Below are positions 16,861 through 25,618 of a DNA stretch of 64,000 nucleotides, piece after piece. Under the pieces are notes generated by a model that worked only from the letters and a program-made list of their open reading frames with translations, was not told where the DNA came from and did not search any database. The DNA is taken from contig NZ_JAPSHJ010000019.1 in assembly GCF_031179985.1 (NCBI RefSeq), positions 11,125 to 75,124 of the forward strand, in the 5' to 3' direction. The DNA comes from Arthrobacter sp. (GTDB lineage Bacteria > Actinomycetota > Actinomycetes > Actinomycetales > Micrococcaceae). The position numbers and the translations under genes are program-made. Position 1 is the first letter of the stretch; the number at the start of each line of letters is the position of its first letter.

Positions 16861-17853
16861 ATGAAGGAACAGCAGCGCAGGCCGACTTTGATGGATGTTG
16901 CCCAGGCGGCGGGTGTCTCGCGGGCATTGGTCTCCATCGTGATGAGGGGTGTACCCGGCGCGGCTGAATCCACCCGGCAAAAAGTCTTCGAGGCTGCCCG
17001 GGAACTCGGCTACAGGCCGGACAGCCGCGCGCGGCTACTCCGAAGCAGCCGCACCAAATTGATCGGTCTCAGCTTTTCCAGTTCCCAGCCCTTCCATGCC
17101 GAAATCGTGGATGCGGCCTACGCGCAAGCCAGCTCGCGTGGATATGAAATAGCTTTGAGCGCTGTGGCCAACGGACGGACAGAAACCCGCGCCGTCGAAT
17201 CCCTCCTGGATTTCGGCTCGGAGGCACTGGTTATGATTTCGCCGACCCTCACCGCGGAGGAGCTCGACCGATACTCAGGTCAGGTGCCAGTCGTAAGCCT
17301 CCTGCGTAACGACGTCGGTGAGCTTGTGGACGCGGTCAGCAGCGACGATATCGCAGGCATCCGCCTTGGCGTGGAACACCTCGCAGATCTGGGCCACCGC
17401 AATATAGTCCATGTCGACGGCGGTATAGCAGTGTCAGCCCAACAGCGCAGCGAAGCCTTTCGCAGCGAAATGCAGGGCAGAGGGCTCGAGGCAACAGCCA
17501 TCCCCGGCGGGCCAGGTGAGGAGGACGGATTGCGGGCAGCCCGGTCGCTCCGGGACAACCTGCCGACAGCTGTCATCGCTTTCAACGACAGATCCGCCCT
17601 CGGCCTGATCGAGGGCTTCCGCGCAAGCGGCCTGCAGATTCCTTCCGATGTGTCTGTTCTCGGCTATGACGACAGTCAGTTGGCCCGGCTCAGCTATGTG
17701 CAATTATCGTCCGTGAGCCAAGACGCGCCGCTGCTGGCCGCGGCCGCTGTCGACCGGGCAGTGGATCGGATAGAGGGAACCGTGGGTCCTGCCCATGTTG
17801 TGAGAACTCCCCATCTCGTTATCCGAAAGACGACTGCCCTTCCTCGGGCCTAG
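16861..17853 (+). CDS. LacI-family transcriptional regulator
   Basis: A 330-residue LacI/GalR repressor. The N-terminal HTH is canonical, PTLMDVAQAAGVSRALVSIVMRG (two parts, residues 8-30), with the hinge helix region RLLRSSRT just after residue 58. The periplasmic-binding-like effector domain follows, with ISPTLTAEEL, VDGGIAVSAQQRSEAF and the C-terminal DVSVLGYDDSQLARL. The ATG at 16861 has a strong GAGGAGGA Shine-Dalgarno; an upstream in-frame ATG at 16819 lies before operator 2 and is rejected. It is divergent from the dehydrogenase-isomerase-GH31 operon and very likely regulates it through the two operators. The inducer is unknown. Confidence 0.92.
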   Translation: MKEQQRRPTLMDVAQAAGVSRALVSIVMRGVPGAAESTRQKVFEAARELGYRPDSRARLLRSSRTKLIGLSFSSSQPFHAEIVDAAYAQASSRGYEIALSAVANGRTETRAVESLLDFGSEALVMISPTLTAEELDRYSGQVPVVSLLRNDVGELVDAVSSDDIAGIRLGVEHLADLGHRNIVHVDGGIAVSAQQRSEAFRSEMQGRGLEATAIPGGPGEEDGLRAARSLRDNLPTAVIAFNDRSALGLIEGFRASGLQIPSDVSVLGYDDSQLARLSYVQLSSVSQDAPLLAAAAVDRAVDRIEGTVGPAHVVRTPHLVIRKTTALPRA

Positions 17854-18143
17854 CTCGCATAACTATTCCCCGAAATGGCGGGGCGTCAGATTACCCGCAG
17901 GTAAATTAAACCTTTCATGCTGACCAGCCGCTCAGCATCCCGATGCCCAAATTCACCGCGCCCGCAGGCATTTCTCCCTTGGACGCTCCCAACCAAGGAC
18001 AGGAGGAAAAGTCGAAACGGATCGGAAATGAAGTGCCGCCCGCGCTGAAACATTCCACTCCTAGATTGACCTCAACGGTTCGAAGCAGGACCGGGAGGCC
18101 AACCGTTGCCTCGAGGCAACGCGGAGTAAGAAGCAGGTAAACA
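17854..18143. other. Spacer upstream of urtA
   Basis: Contains a small hairpin CCCCG-N6-CGGGG just after the LacI gene (about 17871-17886) that may be its terminator, and a perfect palindrome at 18104-18121 annotated separately. No coding frame is credible. Confidence 0.45.
18104..18121. promoter_or_regulatory. 18-bp perfect palindrome upstream of urtA
   Basis: CGTTGCCTCGAGGCAACG is fully self-complementary and ends 22 bases before the urtA start. It may be an operator for a nitrogen or amide regulator or an mRNA hairpin in the leader. It does not look like the AmtR or GlnR boxes I know. Confidence 0.4.
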
Positions 18144-19409
18144 GTGAAGGTTTCGGTATCTAAGCGCGCTCTCCTCCCAATGGCTGCGGCAGCCATGGTG
18201 ACTGTACTGGCTGGTTGCGGCAGCCAGATCGGCAGTCCGGCCTCCGCCGGATCCACCACCGGCACCGGCAGTTCCTGCCTTGATACCTCAGGCAGCAGCG
18301 TCAAGGTGGGCTTCATCAATTCCCTGTCCGGGACTATGGCGATCAGCGAAAGCACCGTCTTTGACTCACTCACACTCGCCGCCGAGGAAATAAACGCATC
18401 AGGCGGTGTTCTGGGAAAACAGCTCCAGGTAATCAGTGAAGACGGAGCCAGCGAACCCACCAAGTTTGCTGAACGGGCAGGAAAACTCATACAGCAGGAC
18501 TGCACAGCAGCTGTTTTCGGCGGATGGACCTCATCAAGCCGCAAGGCGATGCTTCCCGTCTTCGAGGCCAACGACGCCCTGCTCTTTTACCCCGTCCAAT
18601 ACGAAGGACTTGAAGCGTCCAAGAACATCTTCTACACCGGCGCCACCACCAATCAGCAGATCATCCCGGCACTGGACTACCTCGCGGAACAGGGCACGAA
18701 GTCCATCTTCCTGGTGGGCAGCGACTATGTCTTCCCCAGAACCGCCAACAAGATTATCCAGGCCTATGCGGCAGCCCATGGCATGAGGGTTGTCGGGGAG
18801 GAGTACACACCGCTGGGATCCACCGAGTTTTCCACCATCGTCAACAAGGTCCGGGACTCAAAGGCTGACGCCGTCTTCAACACCCTGAATGGTGACAGCA
18901 ACGTGGCCTTCTTCCGCCAGTACAAAAGCGTGGGCCTGAATGCGGAGAACATGCCTGTGGTCTCTGTGTCCATCGCCGAGGAGGAGGTTCCGGGGGTGGG
19001 ACTGGACAACGTCGAGGGTCAGCTCACCGCGTGGGACTACTACCAGACCCTTGATACGCCAGCCAACCAAAAGTTCGTCGCCGCCTTCAAGGCAAAGTTC
19101 GGCGAGGCCCGCGTGACCAGCGATCCGATGGAAGCTGCCTACACGTCTCTATACCTCTGGAAAGCAATGGCAGAGAAAGCCGGCTCGTTTGAGGTGGACA
19201 AGATTCAGGCGGCGGCCGACGGCGTCACTTTCGAAGCACCGGAAGGCCTGGTCACGGTCAACGGAGAAAACAACCACATCACCAAGACACCCCGCATCGG
19301 CAAGATCGATTCCAACGGGCTGATTGACACCGTGTGGTCCGCGCCGAAGGCTGTGGAGCCTGATCCTTTCCTGACCAGCTACGACTGGGCAAAGGATCTG
19401 GCCAAGTAG
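18144..19409 (+). CDS. urtA: Urea ABC transporter substrate-binding protein
   Basis: A 421-residue periplasmic-binding lipoprotein of the FmdD/UrtA type. The signal peptide ends in a lipobox LAGC with Cys25. The mature protein opens with [17 protein letters not shown], the family hallmark, and contains [37 protein letters not shown] and [12 protein letters not shown], all characteristic of urea/short-chain amide binders. It captures urea outside the membrane and hands it to UrtBC. GTG start at 18144. It heads five genes in fixed urtABCDE order with four-base overlaps from urtB on. No urease genes lie in this window. Confidence 0.92.
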   Translation: MKVSVSKRALLPMAAAAMVTVLAGCGSQIGSPASAGSTTGTGSSCLDTSGSSVKVGFINSLSGTMAISESTVFDSLTLAAEEINASGGVLGKQLQVISEDGASEPTKFAERAGKLIQQDCTAAVFGGWTSSSRKAMLPVFEANDALLFYPVQYEGLEASKNIFYTGATTNQQIIPALDYLAEQGTKSIFLVGSDYVFPRTANKIIQAYAAAHGMRVVGEEYTPLGSTEFSTIVNKVRDSKADAVFNTLNGDSNVAFFRQYKSVGLNAENMPVVSVSIAEEEVPGVGLDNVEGQLTAWDYYQTLDTPANQKFVAAFKAKFGEARVTSDPMEAAYTSLYLWKAMAEKAGSFEVDKIQAAADGVTFEAPEGLVTVNGENNHITKTPRIGKIDSNGLIDTVWSAPKAVEPDPFLTSYDWAKDLAK

Positions 19410-19451
19410 CCCTTTCCGGACCGCACAGTCAAGAGAAGAGAGCCCACTGGA

Positions 19452-20336
19452 ATGGAACTCCTGATCGGACAGATGTTTGCGGGGCTGAGTCTCGGCTCCG
19501 TGCTGCTGCTGGCAGCACTCGGACTGTCACTGACCTTCGGACAAATGGGGGTCATTAACATGGCCCATGGCGAATTCATGATGGCGGGTGCATACACAGC
19601 CTTCGTGGTGCAGCGGAGCGTTTCCGACGCCGGCATTTCGCTCCTGGTGTCCATTCCAGTGGGTTTCCTCGTGGGCGGGCTCATGGGATTGGTGCTGGAG
19701 GCCGTGCATTTGCGGCGCATGTATCACCGCCCCATGGACACCCTGCTGGTGACTTTTGGTGTGGCCCTGATCCTGCAACAAGTGGCCAGGGATGTGTTCG
19801 GCGCTCCGAGTGTGGACGTCCGGGCCCCTGCCTGGCTCCAAGGAAACGTCGAACTGCTCGGCTCCCCCATTCCCCTTACCAGGCTTTTCATCCTGATTCT
19901 GTCCTTGCTTTGCCTGGCTGCCTTGGCGTTCCTCCTCAGGGGAACCTCCCTGGGACGTCGCATCCGGGCCGTTGTCCTGAACCGCGATCTGGCCGAGAGC
20001 AGCGGGATCTCCACCCGGCGCACAGATCAGCTCACGTTCTTCATTGGATCGGGGCTGGCAGGGATAGCCGGGGTAGCCGTTACCCTTATCGGCTCAACCA
20101 GCCCCTACCTTGGCACCAACTACATCGTGGACGCATTCCTCGTGGTGGTCGCGGGAGGGGTAGGTCAGATCAAGGGCGCCGTGATTGCCGCTTTTTCGCT
20201 CGGCGTTCTGCAATCTGCCCTCGAATTCAGCACAACCGCCAGTATCGGCAAGGTGCTGATCCTGGTGCTGATCGTGGTGTTTCTGCAGCTGCGGCCTCAG
20301 GGAATCTTCAGTCTCAAGACAAGGAGCCTTGCATGA
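19452..20336 (+). CDS. urtB: Urea ABC transporter permease UrtB
   Basis: A 294-residue branched-chain-amino-acid-type permease. It starts MELLIGQMFAGLSLGSVLLLAALGLSLTFG, followed by MGVINMAHGEFMMAGAYTAFVV, which is diagnostic for UrtB, and has about eight membrane segments. RTDQLTFFIGSGLAGIAGVAVTLIGSTSP is the conserved cytoplasmic and membrane stretch near the C-terminus. It forms the channel together with UrtC. It lies 42 bases after urtA and overlaps urtC by four bases (ATGA). The N-terminal extension found in some UrtB proteins is absent, as usual for actinobacteria. Confidence 0.92.
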   Translation: MELLIGQMFAGLSLGSVLLLAALGLSLTFGQMGVINMAHGEFMMAGAYTAFVVQRSVSDAGISLLVSIPVGFLVGGLMGLVLEAVHLRRMYHRPMDTLLVTFGVALILQQVARDVFGAPSVDVRAPAWLQGNVELLGSPIPLTRLFILILSLLCLAALAFLLRGTSLGRRIRAVVLNRDLAESSGISTRRTDQLTFFIGSGLAGIAGVAVTLIGSTSPYLGTNYIVDAFLVVVAGGVGQIKGAVIAAFSLGVLQSALEFSTTASIGKVLILVLIVVFLQLRPQGIFSLKTRSLA

Positions 20337-21505
20337 GGGAATTTGTTGCCAGTCGTTGGGGCGTGCGGGCCGGATCCGTACTCGCTGTCGTCCTCCTGCT
20401 CGTTGTGGCACCCTCGATGCTGTCGGTCTTCAGCCTCGGTTTGCTGGGCAAGTTCATCTGCTTCGCCATTGTGGCTGTCGGAATCGGTCTCGCCTGGGGG
20501 CGGGGTGGCATGTTGACCCTGGGCCAAGGCGTCTTTTTCGGCCTGGGCGCTTACATCATGGCTATGCATATGAAGCTGGCGGACGCTTCCCTGTTTGGTG
20601 GGACAGGGGTACCGGACTTCATGTCCCTCTATGGGAGCGGTGACGTACCGGGTTGGTGGGAGCCCTTCCGCAGCCCGGCAGTCACACTGCTCGCCGTGGC
20701 ACTGGTGCCAGGACTGGTGGCCCTTCTTCTGGGTCTCGCTGTGTTCAAACGCCGTGTCAAAGGCGCCTACTTTGCAATTCTCAGCCAAGCTTTGGCCGCG
20801 GCCTTCGCCGTCCTCCTGATTGGTCAACAAGCAACAACAGGCGGCTCCAACGGTTTGAGCGGATTCAGGTCATTTTTCGGTTTTGACCTCCAGGATCCAG
20901 CCAACAAGGTGATGCTCTATTCCATCGCAGTGATTGTGCTGCTGATGATGATGGCAGCCGCCCGGCAACTGATGCACAGCCGGTTCGGTGAGTTGCTGGT
21001 AGCCGTCAGGGACCAGGAGGAACGCGTCAGGTTCCTCGGGTATGACCCGGCGACCGTGAAAACGGTTGTGTATGTATTGGCCGCCGCAATGGCCGGAATC
21101 GCCGGTGCGTTGTTCGTTCCCATAGTTGGCATCGTCTCGCCTGCCGATGTGGGCGTCGTCCCCTCCATCGCCTTCCTGATCGGCGTGGCCATCGGGGGCA
21201 GGGCTACCCTTCTGGGACCCGTGTTGGGAGCTTTGGGCGTTGCCGTCGCCCAGACCAGCCTGGCCTCGTCCTTCCCATCGTTTTGGGTCTACTTCCAGGG
21301 CCTGCTTTTTGTGCTGGTGATCGGCTTCCTGCCGGGCGGAGTGGCGTCCGTTCCCCGGGCGCTGGCCAACCTGCTTAAACAAGGGGCACGGACGGAAGCT
21401 GACCGTAGCACCGGCGCATTTTCCGCCAAGAGCGGCGTCCCTCAACGGGCACCTGACGGGTTAGACGTGAGCACAGGACCTATCCGGGAAGAGGCCAGCC
21501 GATGA
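20333..21505 (+). CDS. urtC: Urea ABC transporter permease UrtC
   Basis: A 390-residue permease with about nine membrane spans. GLAWGRGGMLTLGQGVFFGLGAY, FAILSQALAAAFAVLLIGQQATTGGSNGLSGF and VAVRDQEERVRFLGYD are recognisable UrtC segments. The start is the ATG at 20333, which overlaps the urtB stop and follows AGGAG by seven bases. A longer in-frame extension back to 19910 runs antiparallel to no signal and through urtB, so it is rejected. A 60-residue hydrophilic C-terminal tail follows the last span. It overlaps urtD by four bases. Confidence 0.92.
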   Translation: MREFVASRWGVRAGSVLAVVLLLVVAPSMLSVFSLGLLGKFICFAIVAVGIGLAWGRGGMLTLGQGVFFGLGAYIMAMHMKLADASLFGGTGVPDFMSLYGSGDVPGWWEPFRSPAVTLLAVALVPGLVALLLGLAVFKRRVKGAYFAILSQALAAAFAVLLIGQQATTGGSNGLSGFRSFFGFDLQDPANKVMLYSIAVIVLLMMMAAARQLMHSRFGELLVAVRDQEERVRFLGYDPATVKTVVYVLAAAMAGIAGALFVPIVGIVSPADVGVVPSIAFLIGVAIGGRATLLGPVLGALGVAVAQTSLASSFPSFWVYFQGLLFVLVIGFLPGGVASVPRALANLLKQGARTEADRSTGAFSAKSGVPQRAPDGLDVSTGPIREEASR

Positions 21506-22305
21506 GGTCTCCTTTCTTGCTGTCTCCGGACGAACCGAAGGCAGGAGGACTCCCGGCCGGACAACACCACTACCTGAAAATCCGGAACCTTTCCGTGGTC
21601 TTTGATGGTTTTGTTGCAGTGGATAAGGTCAACCTCGACGTCTCACAAGGTGACCTTCGCTTCCTCATCGGGCCCAACGGGGCGGGAAAGACAACGGTCA
21701 TTGATGCCATCACCGGCCTCGTTCCCGCCTCCGGATCGGTCAACCATACAGGCACGGAAATTCTGGGCCGGAAGGTTCATCAGATCGCCCGCCTCGGTGT
21801 GGGGCGTACGTTCCAGACAGCAAGCGTCTTTGAGAATCTCTCCGTCTTGCAGAACCTGGATATCGCTGCCGGGTCAGGCCGCAGAGCCCTGGAGCTTCTG
21901 CGGCGTCGCAGAAAGACAGAGCCTGCCGTCGAAGAGGCGATGGAGCTTGTAGGGCTGGGCCATCTGGCTGAAAAGCAGGCTGGCGTGCTCTCGCACGGAC
22001 AAAAACAATGGCTGGAAATTGGAATGCTCCTGGTCCAAAATTCAGACCTTTTGTTGCTTGATGAGCCCATCGCAGGGATGAGCCAGGATGAACGCATCGA
22101 GACCGGACAGTTGCTCCGGAAAATAGGGGCCAGCCGTATCACTTTGGTCATTGAGCACGATATGGACTTCGTCCGGGAATTTGCCACGTCAGTAACTGTC
22201 CTCGCGGCCGGGAAGGTCCTCAGTGAGGGCAGTGTCGCCGAGGTCCAGGCAGACCGGAGAGTGCAGGAAGTCTATCTGGGCAGTGCCAAAGAGGGAGGCG
22301 AATAA
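21502..22305 (+). CDS. urtD: Urea ABC transporter ATPase UrtD
   Basis: A 267-residue ABC ATPase. Walker A is GPNGAGKT (about residues 58-65), the signature is the UrtD-type LSHGQKQWLEIGM instead of LSGGQ, Walker B is LLLLDEPIAGM, and the switch His sits in LVIEHDMDF. It has a 25-residue N-terminal extension before the first strand. It drives urea import with UrtE. The ATG overlaps the urtC stop, and its own stop overlaps the urtE start (TAATG). The unusual signature makes the urea assignment more secure than for a generic LivG homologue. Confidence 0.93.
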   Translation: MRSPFLLSPDEPKAGGLPAGQHHYLKIRNLSVVFDGFVAVDKVNLDVSQGDLRFLIGPNGAGKTTVIDAITGLVPASGSVNHTGTEILGRKVHQIARLGVGRTFQTASVFENLSVLQNLDIAAGSGRRALELLRRRRKTEPAVEEAMELVGLGHLAEKQAGVLSHGQKQWLEIGMLLVQNSDLLLLDEPIAGMSQDERIETGQLLRKIGASRITLVIEHDMDFVREFATSVTVLAAGKVLSEGSVAEVQADRRVQEVYLGSAKEGGE

Positions 22306-22997
22306 TGCTTGAAATCACGGGTCTGCAGACGGGCTACGGCCGCACTCAGATCATCACCGATGTGGACATAAGGGTTCCGACAGATGCGGTGGTTTCCATT
22401 CTGGGGCACAACGGTGCCGGCAAGACCACCTTGCTCCGTTCCGTCGTCGGCCTCCTTCGACCGATGAAGGGCACCATCACCTTGGATGGGGAGGACCTAG
22501 CCGGTCTGCGGCCGCATCAGCGGGTTTCCCGTGGCATGGCTTATGTTCCCCAGGGCCAACAATCGTTCGGGCAGCTGACGACTCTGGAGAACCTGCAGCT
22601 CGTGGCTGACGGCCGCAAGCATGGAAAGCGGCTGGTGGACGAGGCCCTGGACATGTTCCCCGTTCTTGGGCCCCTGCTCGAGCGGCGGGCAGGCTTGCTC
22701 TCGGGTGGCCAGAGGCAACAGCTGGCAATTGCGCGGGCCCTGATCACAGAACCAAGATTGCTCATCCTCGACGAACCGACAGAAGGTATCCAGCCAAATA
22801 TTGTGGCTGAAATCGAGCAGACAATCATCAATCTCGGCCGCCGCAGCGGCATGCAAATCCTGCTTGTAGAGCAGCACCTGGGTTTCGCATTGGAGGCGGC
22901 TGACAGCTACTACGTGCTCGCGTCCGGAAGGGTCAGTTCCAGCGGCGAGGGAGGGGCAGGCTCAGCGGGACGGGTGCGGGAGACGATGCTGATCTAG
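22305..22997 (+). CDS. urtE: Urea ABC transporter ATPase UrtE
   Basis: A 230-residue ABC ATPase of the LivF/UrtE type. Walker A GHNGAGKT at about 34-41, signature LSGGQRQQLAIARAL, Walker B LLILDEPTEGIQPNIV with the UrtE-like EGIQPNI wording, and the switch His in LLVEQHLGF. It is the last gene of the operon and starts inside the urtD stop. The weak inverted repeat GGCAC-N7-GTGCC at 23040-23056 shortly after the stop may end the transcript. Together the five genes encode a complete high-affinity urea importer, known to be nitrogen-regulated in other bacteria. Confidence 0.93.
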   Translation: MLEITGLQTGYGRTQIITDVDIRVPTDAVVSILGHNGAGKTTLLRSVVGLLRPMKGTITLDGEDLAGLRPHQRVSRGMAYVPQGQQSFGQLTTLENLQLVADGRKHGKRLVDEALDMFPVLGPLLERRAGLLSGGQRQQLAIARALITEPRLLILDEPTEGIQPNIVAEIEQTIINLGRRSGMQILLVEQHLGFALEAADSYYVLASGRVSSSGEGGAGSAGRVRETMLI

Positions 22998-23413
22998 CTC
23001 CGGAAGAAACCAGTCTCCGACGGCGTCTGTCTGCTGGCGGGCACCCTAGTCGTGCCACCAACCTTCCCAAGCGCTCGAAGTCAGCTGGCCGCTTGGAAAG
23101 GCTGTGGCATTCTCCGGACCCCCGGTGTGGGCGTCGTCGTCTTTGCCACGGTAATCGAGAAAGAGAGTAAGGCTGCTCGCAAACAACATTAGTATTTCCT
23201 TTCATTTTTTTCTGGACCTCGTTGTCCAACTAGGCATCAGCGTAGCCCCGCAATGTTTCCTGGCCTCGACGCAACGTTTCGTGTTTGTATCAATGTCCTC
23301 ACCGGGCCTTTCTCCCGTGGATTAGCGACCCTGTAAACGGGCGACAGCCTGGGTTGCCCGGTTAGAGTCCCGCTGATCTTGTGCTGCTGCAGGAGCAGAA
23401 GCAAGGATTGGTT
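22998..23413. other. 416-base spacer after urtE
   Basis: Holds a weak terminator-like repeat (23040-23056), an A/T-rich tract about 23185-23213 and an imperfect palindrome TGGAC-N6-GTCCA at 23214-23229 that could be an operator or promoter region for the small downstream gene. Frames covering this stretch look non-coding. Confidence 0.4.
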
Positions 23414-23620
23414 ATGGATTTGCGGTTGAGGGCGAGGACACTGCTACAGCGGGAAGATTTGGCGTTGGTCGACCTATGGATCCAGTACTGGACCCATGGC
23501 GGAGATTGTGATCCTTTTGAATTCGACGCCTTTATCCACGATTTGCTGCCCGTTTCGTGGTTTGACATGCGCGCCCTTGCCTGGGCGATTGATGACCTCG
23601 CCTACGAGACCAGCAGCTAG
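23414..23620 (+). CDS. Small acidic hypothetical protein, 68 residues
   Basis: An ATG at 23414 with AAGGA six bases upstream opens a 68-codon frame beginning MDLRLRARTLLQREDLAL and containing VDLWIQYWTHGG, FEFDAFIHDLLPVS and a C-terminal AWAIDDLAYE. It is rich in Asp, Leu and Trp and predicted to be helical and soluble, with no signal peptide or membrane segment. The good ribosome site and protein-like composition argue that it is real. I have a faint impression of similar small Arthrobacter proteins but no function. It precedes the second ctaD by 212 bases on the same strand. Confidence 0.6.
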   Translation: MDLRLRARTLLQREDLALVDLWIQYWTHGGDCDPFEFDAFIHDLLPVSWFDMRALAWAIDDLAYETSS

Positions 23621-23678
23621 TAAATGCCGGCGTGCCTAAGAGCTATGGACAGGACCGGGCAGCGTCAGTAAATTCGAA

Positions 23679-23690
23679 GAAGGATCCTTC
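23679..23690. promoter_or_regulatory. Perfect 12-bp palindrome upstream of second ctaD
   Basis: GAAGGATCCTTC, fully self-complementary, about 140 bases before the oxidase gene. The 23621-23832 spacer holds no other feature I recognise. Operator role is a guess. Confidence 0.25.
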
Positions 23691-23832
23691 ACGACAGGCA
23701 TGACGGGTCCTCGTTCCCGACTCAGGTGCGCGGCCGGGAATTGGCTGCCACTGTAGCCGAGCGGTGGCACAGTATGCACACCCGAAAAGAGCCGATGATG
23801 GCGTGCACGCGTAGTCAGCAGTCCGGGGGGCA

Positions 23833-25596
23833 GTGACCTTGGCCAGCAACAAGTATGCAACCGGTGGTACCGCCGCTCCGATCGCTTCCCCACAGGTGGT
23901 GCCCAAACGCAAGGGCAGCGTCATCGTCAATTGGATCACGTCCACAGATCACAAGACGATCGGCTTTATGTACCTGATCTCGTCCTTCGTGTTCTTCTTA
24001 CTCGCAGGGGTGATGGCTCTGGTCATCCGTGCCGAACTGTTTGAACCGGGTATGCAGATCCTGCAGACCAAGGAACAGTACAACCAGCTCTTCACCATGC
24101 ACGGCACGGCAATGCTGCTCATGTTTGCAACGCCACTGTTCGCCGGCTTCGCCAATGTCATCATGCCCCTGCAGATCGGCGCCCCGGACGTTGCCTTCCC
24201 GCGACTGAATGCCCTGGCCTTCTGGTTCTTCCTGTTCGGCTCCACCATTGCCATGGCGGGCTTTATCACCCCGCAGGGGGCCGCGTCCTTTGGCTGGTTT
24301 GCGTACGCCCCGCTGAACAACACCACTTTCACGCCTGGTGTGGGTGGCGACCTGTGGGTGTTCGGCCTGGCGCTCTCGGGTTTCGGCACCATCCTCGGAG
24401 CCGTTAACTTCATCACCACCATCATCTGCATGCGTGCTCCCGGCATGACCATGTGGCGTATGCCCATCTTCACCTGGAATACGCTGGTGACGGCAATCCT
24501 GGTAATCATGGCCTTCCCGCCGCTGGCCGCAGCACTCTTCGGGCTGGGAGCCGACCGGAAATTCGGGGCGCACGTCTACGATCCGGAAAACGGGGGTGCA
24601 ATTCTCTGGCAGCACCTGTTCTGGTTCTTCGGCCACCCCGAGGTGTACATCATCGCCCTGCCGTTCTTCGGTATAGTCTCGGAGATCTTCCCGGTCTTCA
24701 GCCGCAAGCCGATCTTCGGTTACAAAGGCCTCGTGTATGCAACGATCGCCATTGCCGCGCTCTCCGTCACTGTGTGGGCCCATCACATGTATGTGACCGG
24801 CGCCGTGCTCCTGCCGTTCTTCGCCTTCATGACGATGCTGATCGCCGTCCCCACCGGGGTGAAGTTCTTCAACTGGATCGGCACCATGTGGGGCGGGTCC
24901 CTCACGTTCGAAACCCCCATGCTGTGGAGCATCGGGTTCCTGGCAACGTTCCTTTTCGGTGGCCTCACAGGCATTATCCTGGCTTCACCGCCCCTGGACT
25001 TCCACCTCTCCGACTCGTACTTTGTGGTGGCGCACTTCCACTACGTCGTCTTTGGCACTGTTGTGTTCGCTATGTTCGCCGGCTTCTACTTCTGGTGGCC
25101 CAAGTGGACGGGCACCATGCTCAACGAACGCCTGGGCAAGATCCACTTCTGGATGCTGTTCCTGGGCTTCCACGGCACGTTCCTCATCCAGCACTGGCTG
25201 GGTGTGGAAGGTATGCCGCGCCGCTACGCGGACTACATGCCCCAGGACAATTTCACCCTGATGAACCAGTTCTCCACCATCGGTTCATTCCTCCTCGGGG
25301 CCTCGGTGATCCCGTTCTTCTGGAACGTCTACATCACCTGGCGGGCCGGGGAAAAAGTGGAAGTGGACGATCCTTGGGGCTTCGGGGCCTCGCTGGAGTG
25401 GGCTACCTCGTGCCCGCCCCCGCGGCACAACTTCACCTCACTGCCGCGGATCCGTTCAGAGCGCCCTGCACTGGATCTGCACCACCCGGAACTCCGCGTG
25501 CGCGAACATGAGCCCACGCATTCTCCGGCAGCGGATGTCCTGGGCGCTGCTGATATCGGGGAGAAGGACGTACGCAGCCCAAATCCCGACGAGTAG
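23833..25596 (+). CDS. ctaD: Cytochrome c oxidase subunit I, second copy
   Basis: A 587-residue aa3-type heme-copper oxidase subunit I with about twelve membrane spans. The heme a ligand lies in [12 protein letters not shown], the CuB His and cross-linked Tyr in [14 protein letters not shown], the CuB pair in [10 protein letters not shown] and the heme a/a3 ligands in [10 protein letters not shown]. Glu in the D-channel position is present in the family context. It is about nine-tenths identical in protein to the ctaD at 37807-39531, diverging mainly in the first 25 and last 35 residues. It stands alone between the urea operon and the gluconate regulator, with no subunit II, III or IV gene beside it. 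GTG start at 23833 after a G-rich stretch. Confidence 0.9.
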   Translation: MTLASNKYATGGTAAPIASPQVVPKRKGSVIVNWITSTDHKTIGFMYLISSFVFFLLAGVMALVIRAELFEPGMQILQTKEQYNQLFTMHGTAMLLMFATPLFAGFANVIMPLQIGAPDVAFPRLNALAFWFFLFGSTIAMAGFITPQGAASFGWFAYAPLNNTTFTPGVGGDLWVFGLALSGFGTILGAVNFITTIICMRAPGMTMWRMPIFTWNTLVTAILVIMAFPPLAAALFGLGADRKFGAHVYDPENGGAILWQHLFWFFGHPEVYIIALPFFGIVSEIFPVFSRKPIFGYKGLVYATIAIAALSVTVWAHHMYVTGAVLLPFFAFMTMLIAVPTGVKFFNWIGTMWGGSLTFETPMLWSIGFLATFLFGGLTGIILASPPLDFHLSDSYFVVAHFHYVVFGTVVFAMFAGFYFWWPKWTGTMLNERLGKIHFWMLFLGFHGTFLIQHWLGVEGMPRRYADYMPQDNFTLMNQFSTIGSFLLGASVIPFFWNVYITWRAGEKVEVDDPWGFGASLEWATSCPPPRHNFTSLPRIRSERPALDLHHPELRVREHEPTHSPAADVLGAADIGEKDVRSPNPDE

Positions 25597-25618
25597 GTCG
25601 AGCTGAACCCGGGCGCTG

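Noticed and set aside
17943..18140. Short plus-strand frame before urtA
   Set aside because: Composition not protein-like, no ribosome site, overlaps the palindrome and promoter region.
19910..20332. N-terminal extension of urtC by 141 residues
   Set aside because: It runs through urtB in another frame; ATG 20333 has AGGAG upstream and the standard four-base overlap.
24453..25511. Long plus-strand frame inside the stray ctaD
   Set aside because: Out-of-frame shadow with His/Arg/Pro-rich composition; real oxidase frame covers it.
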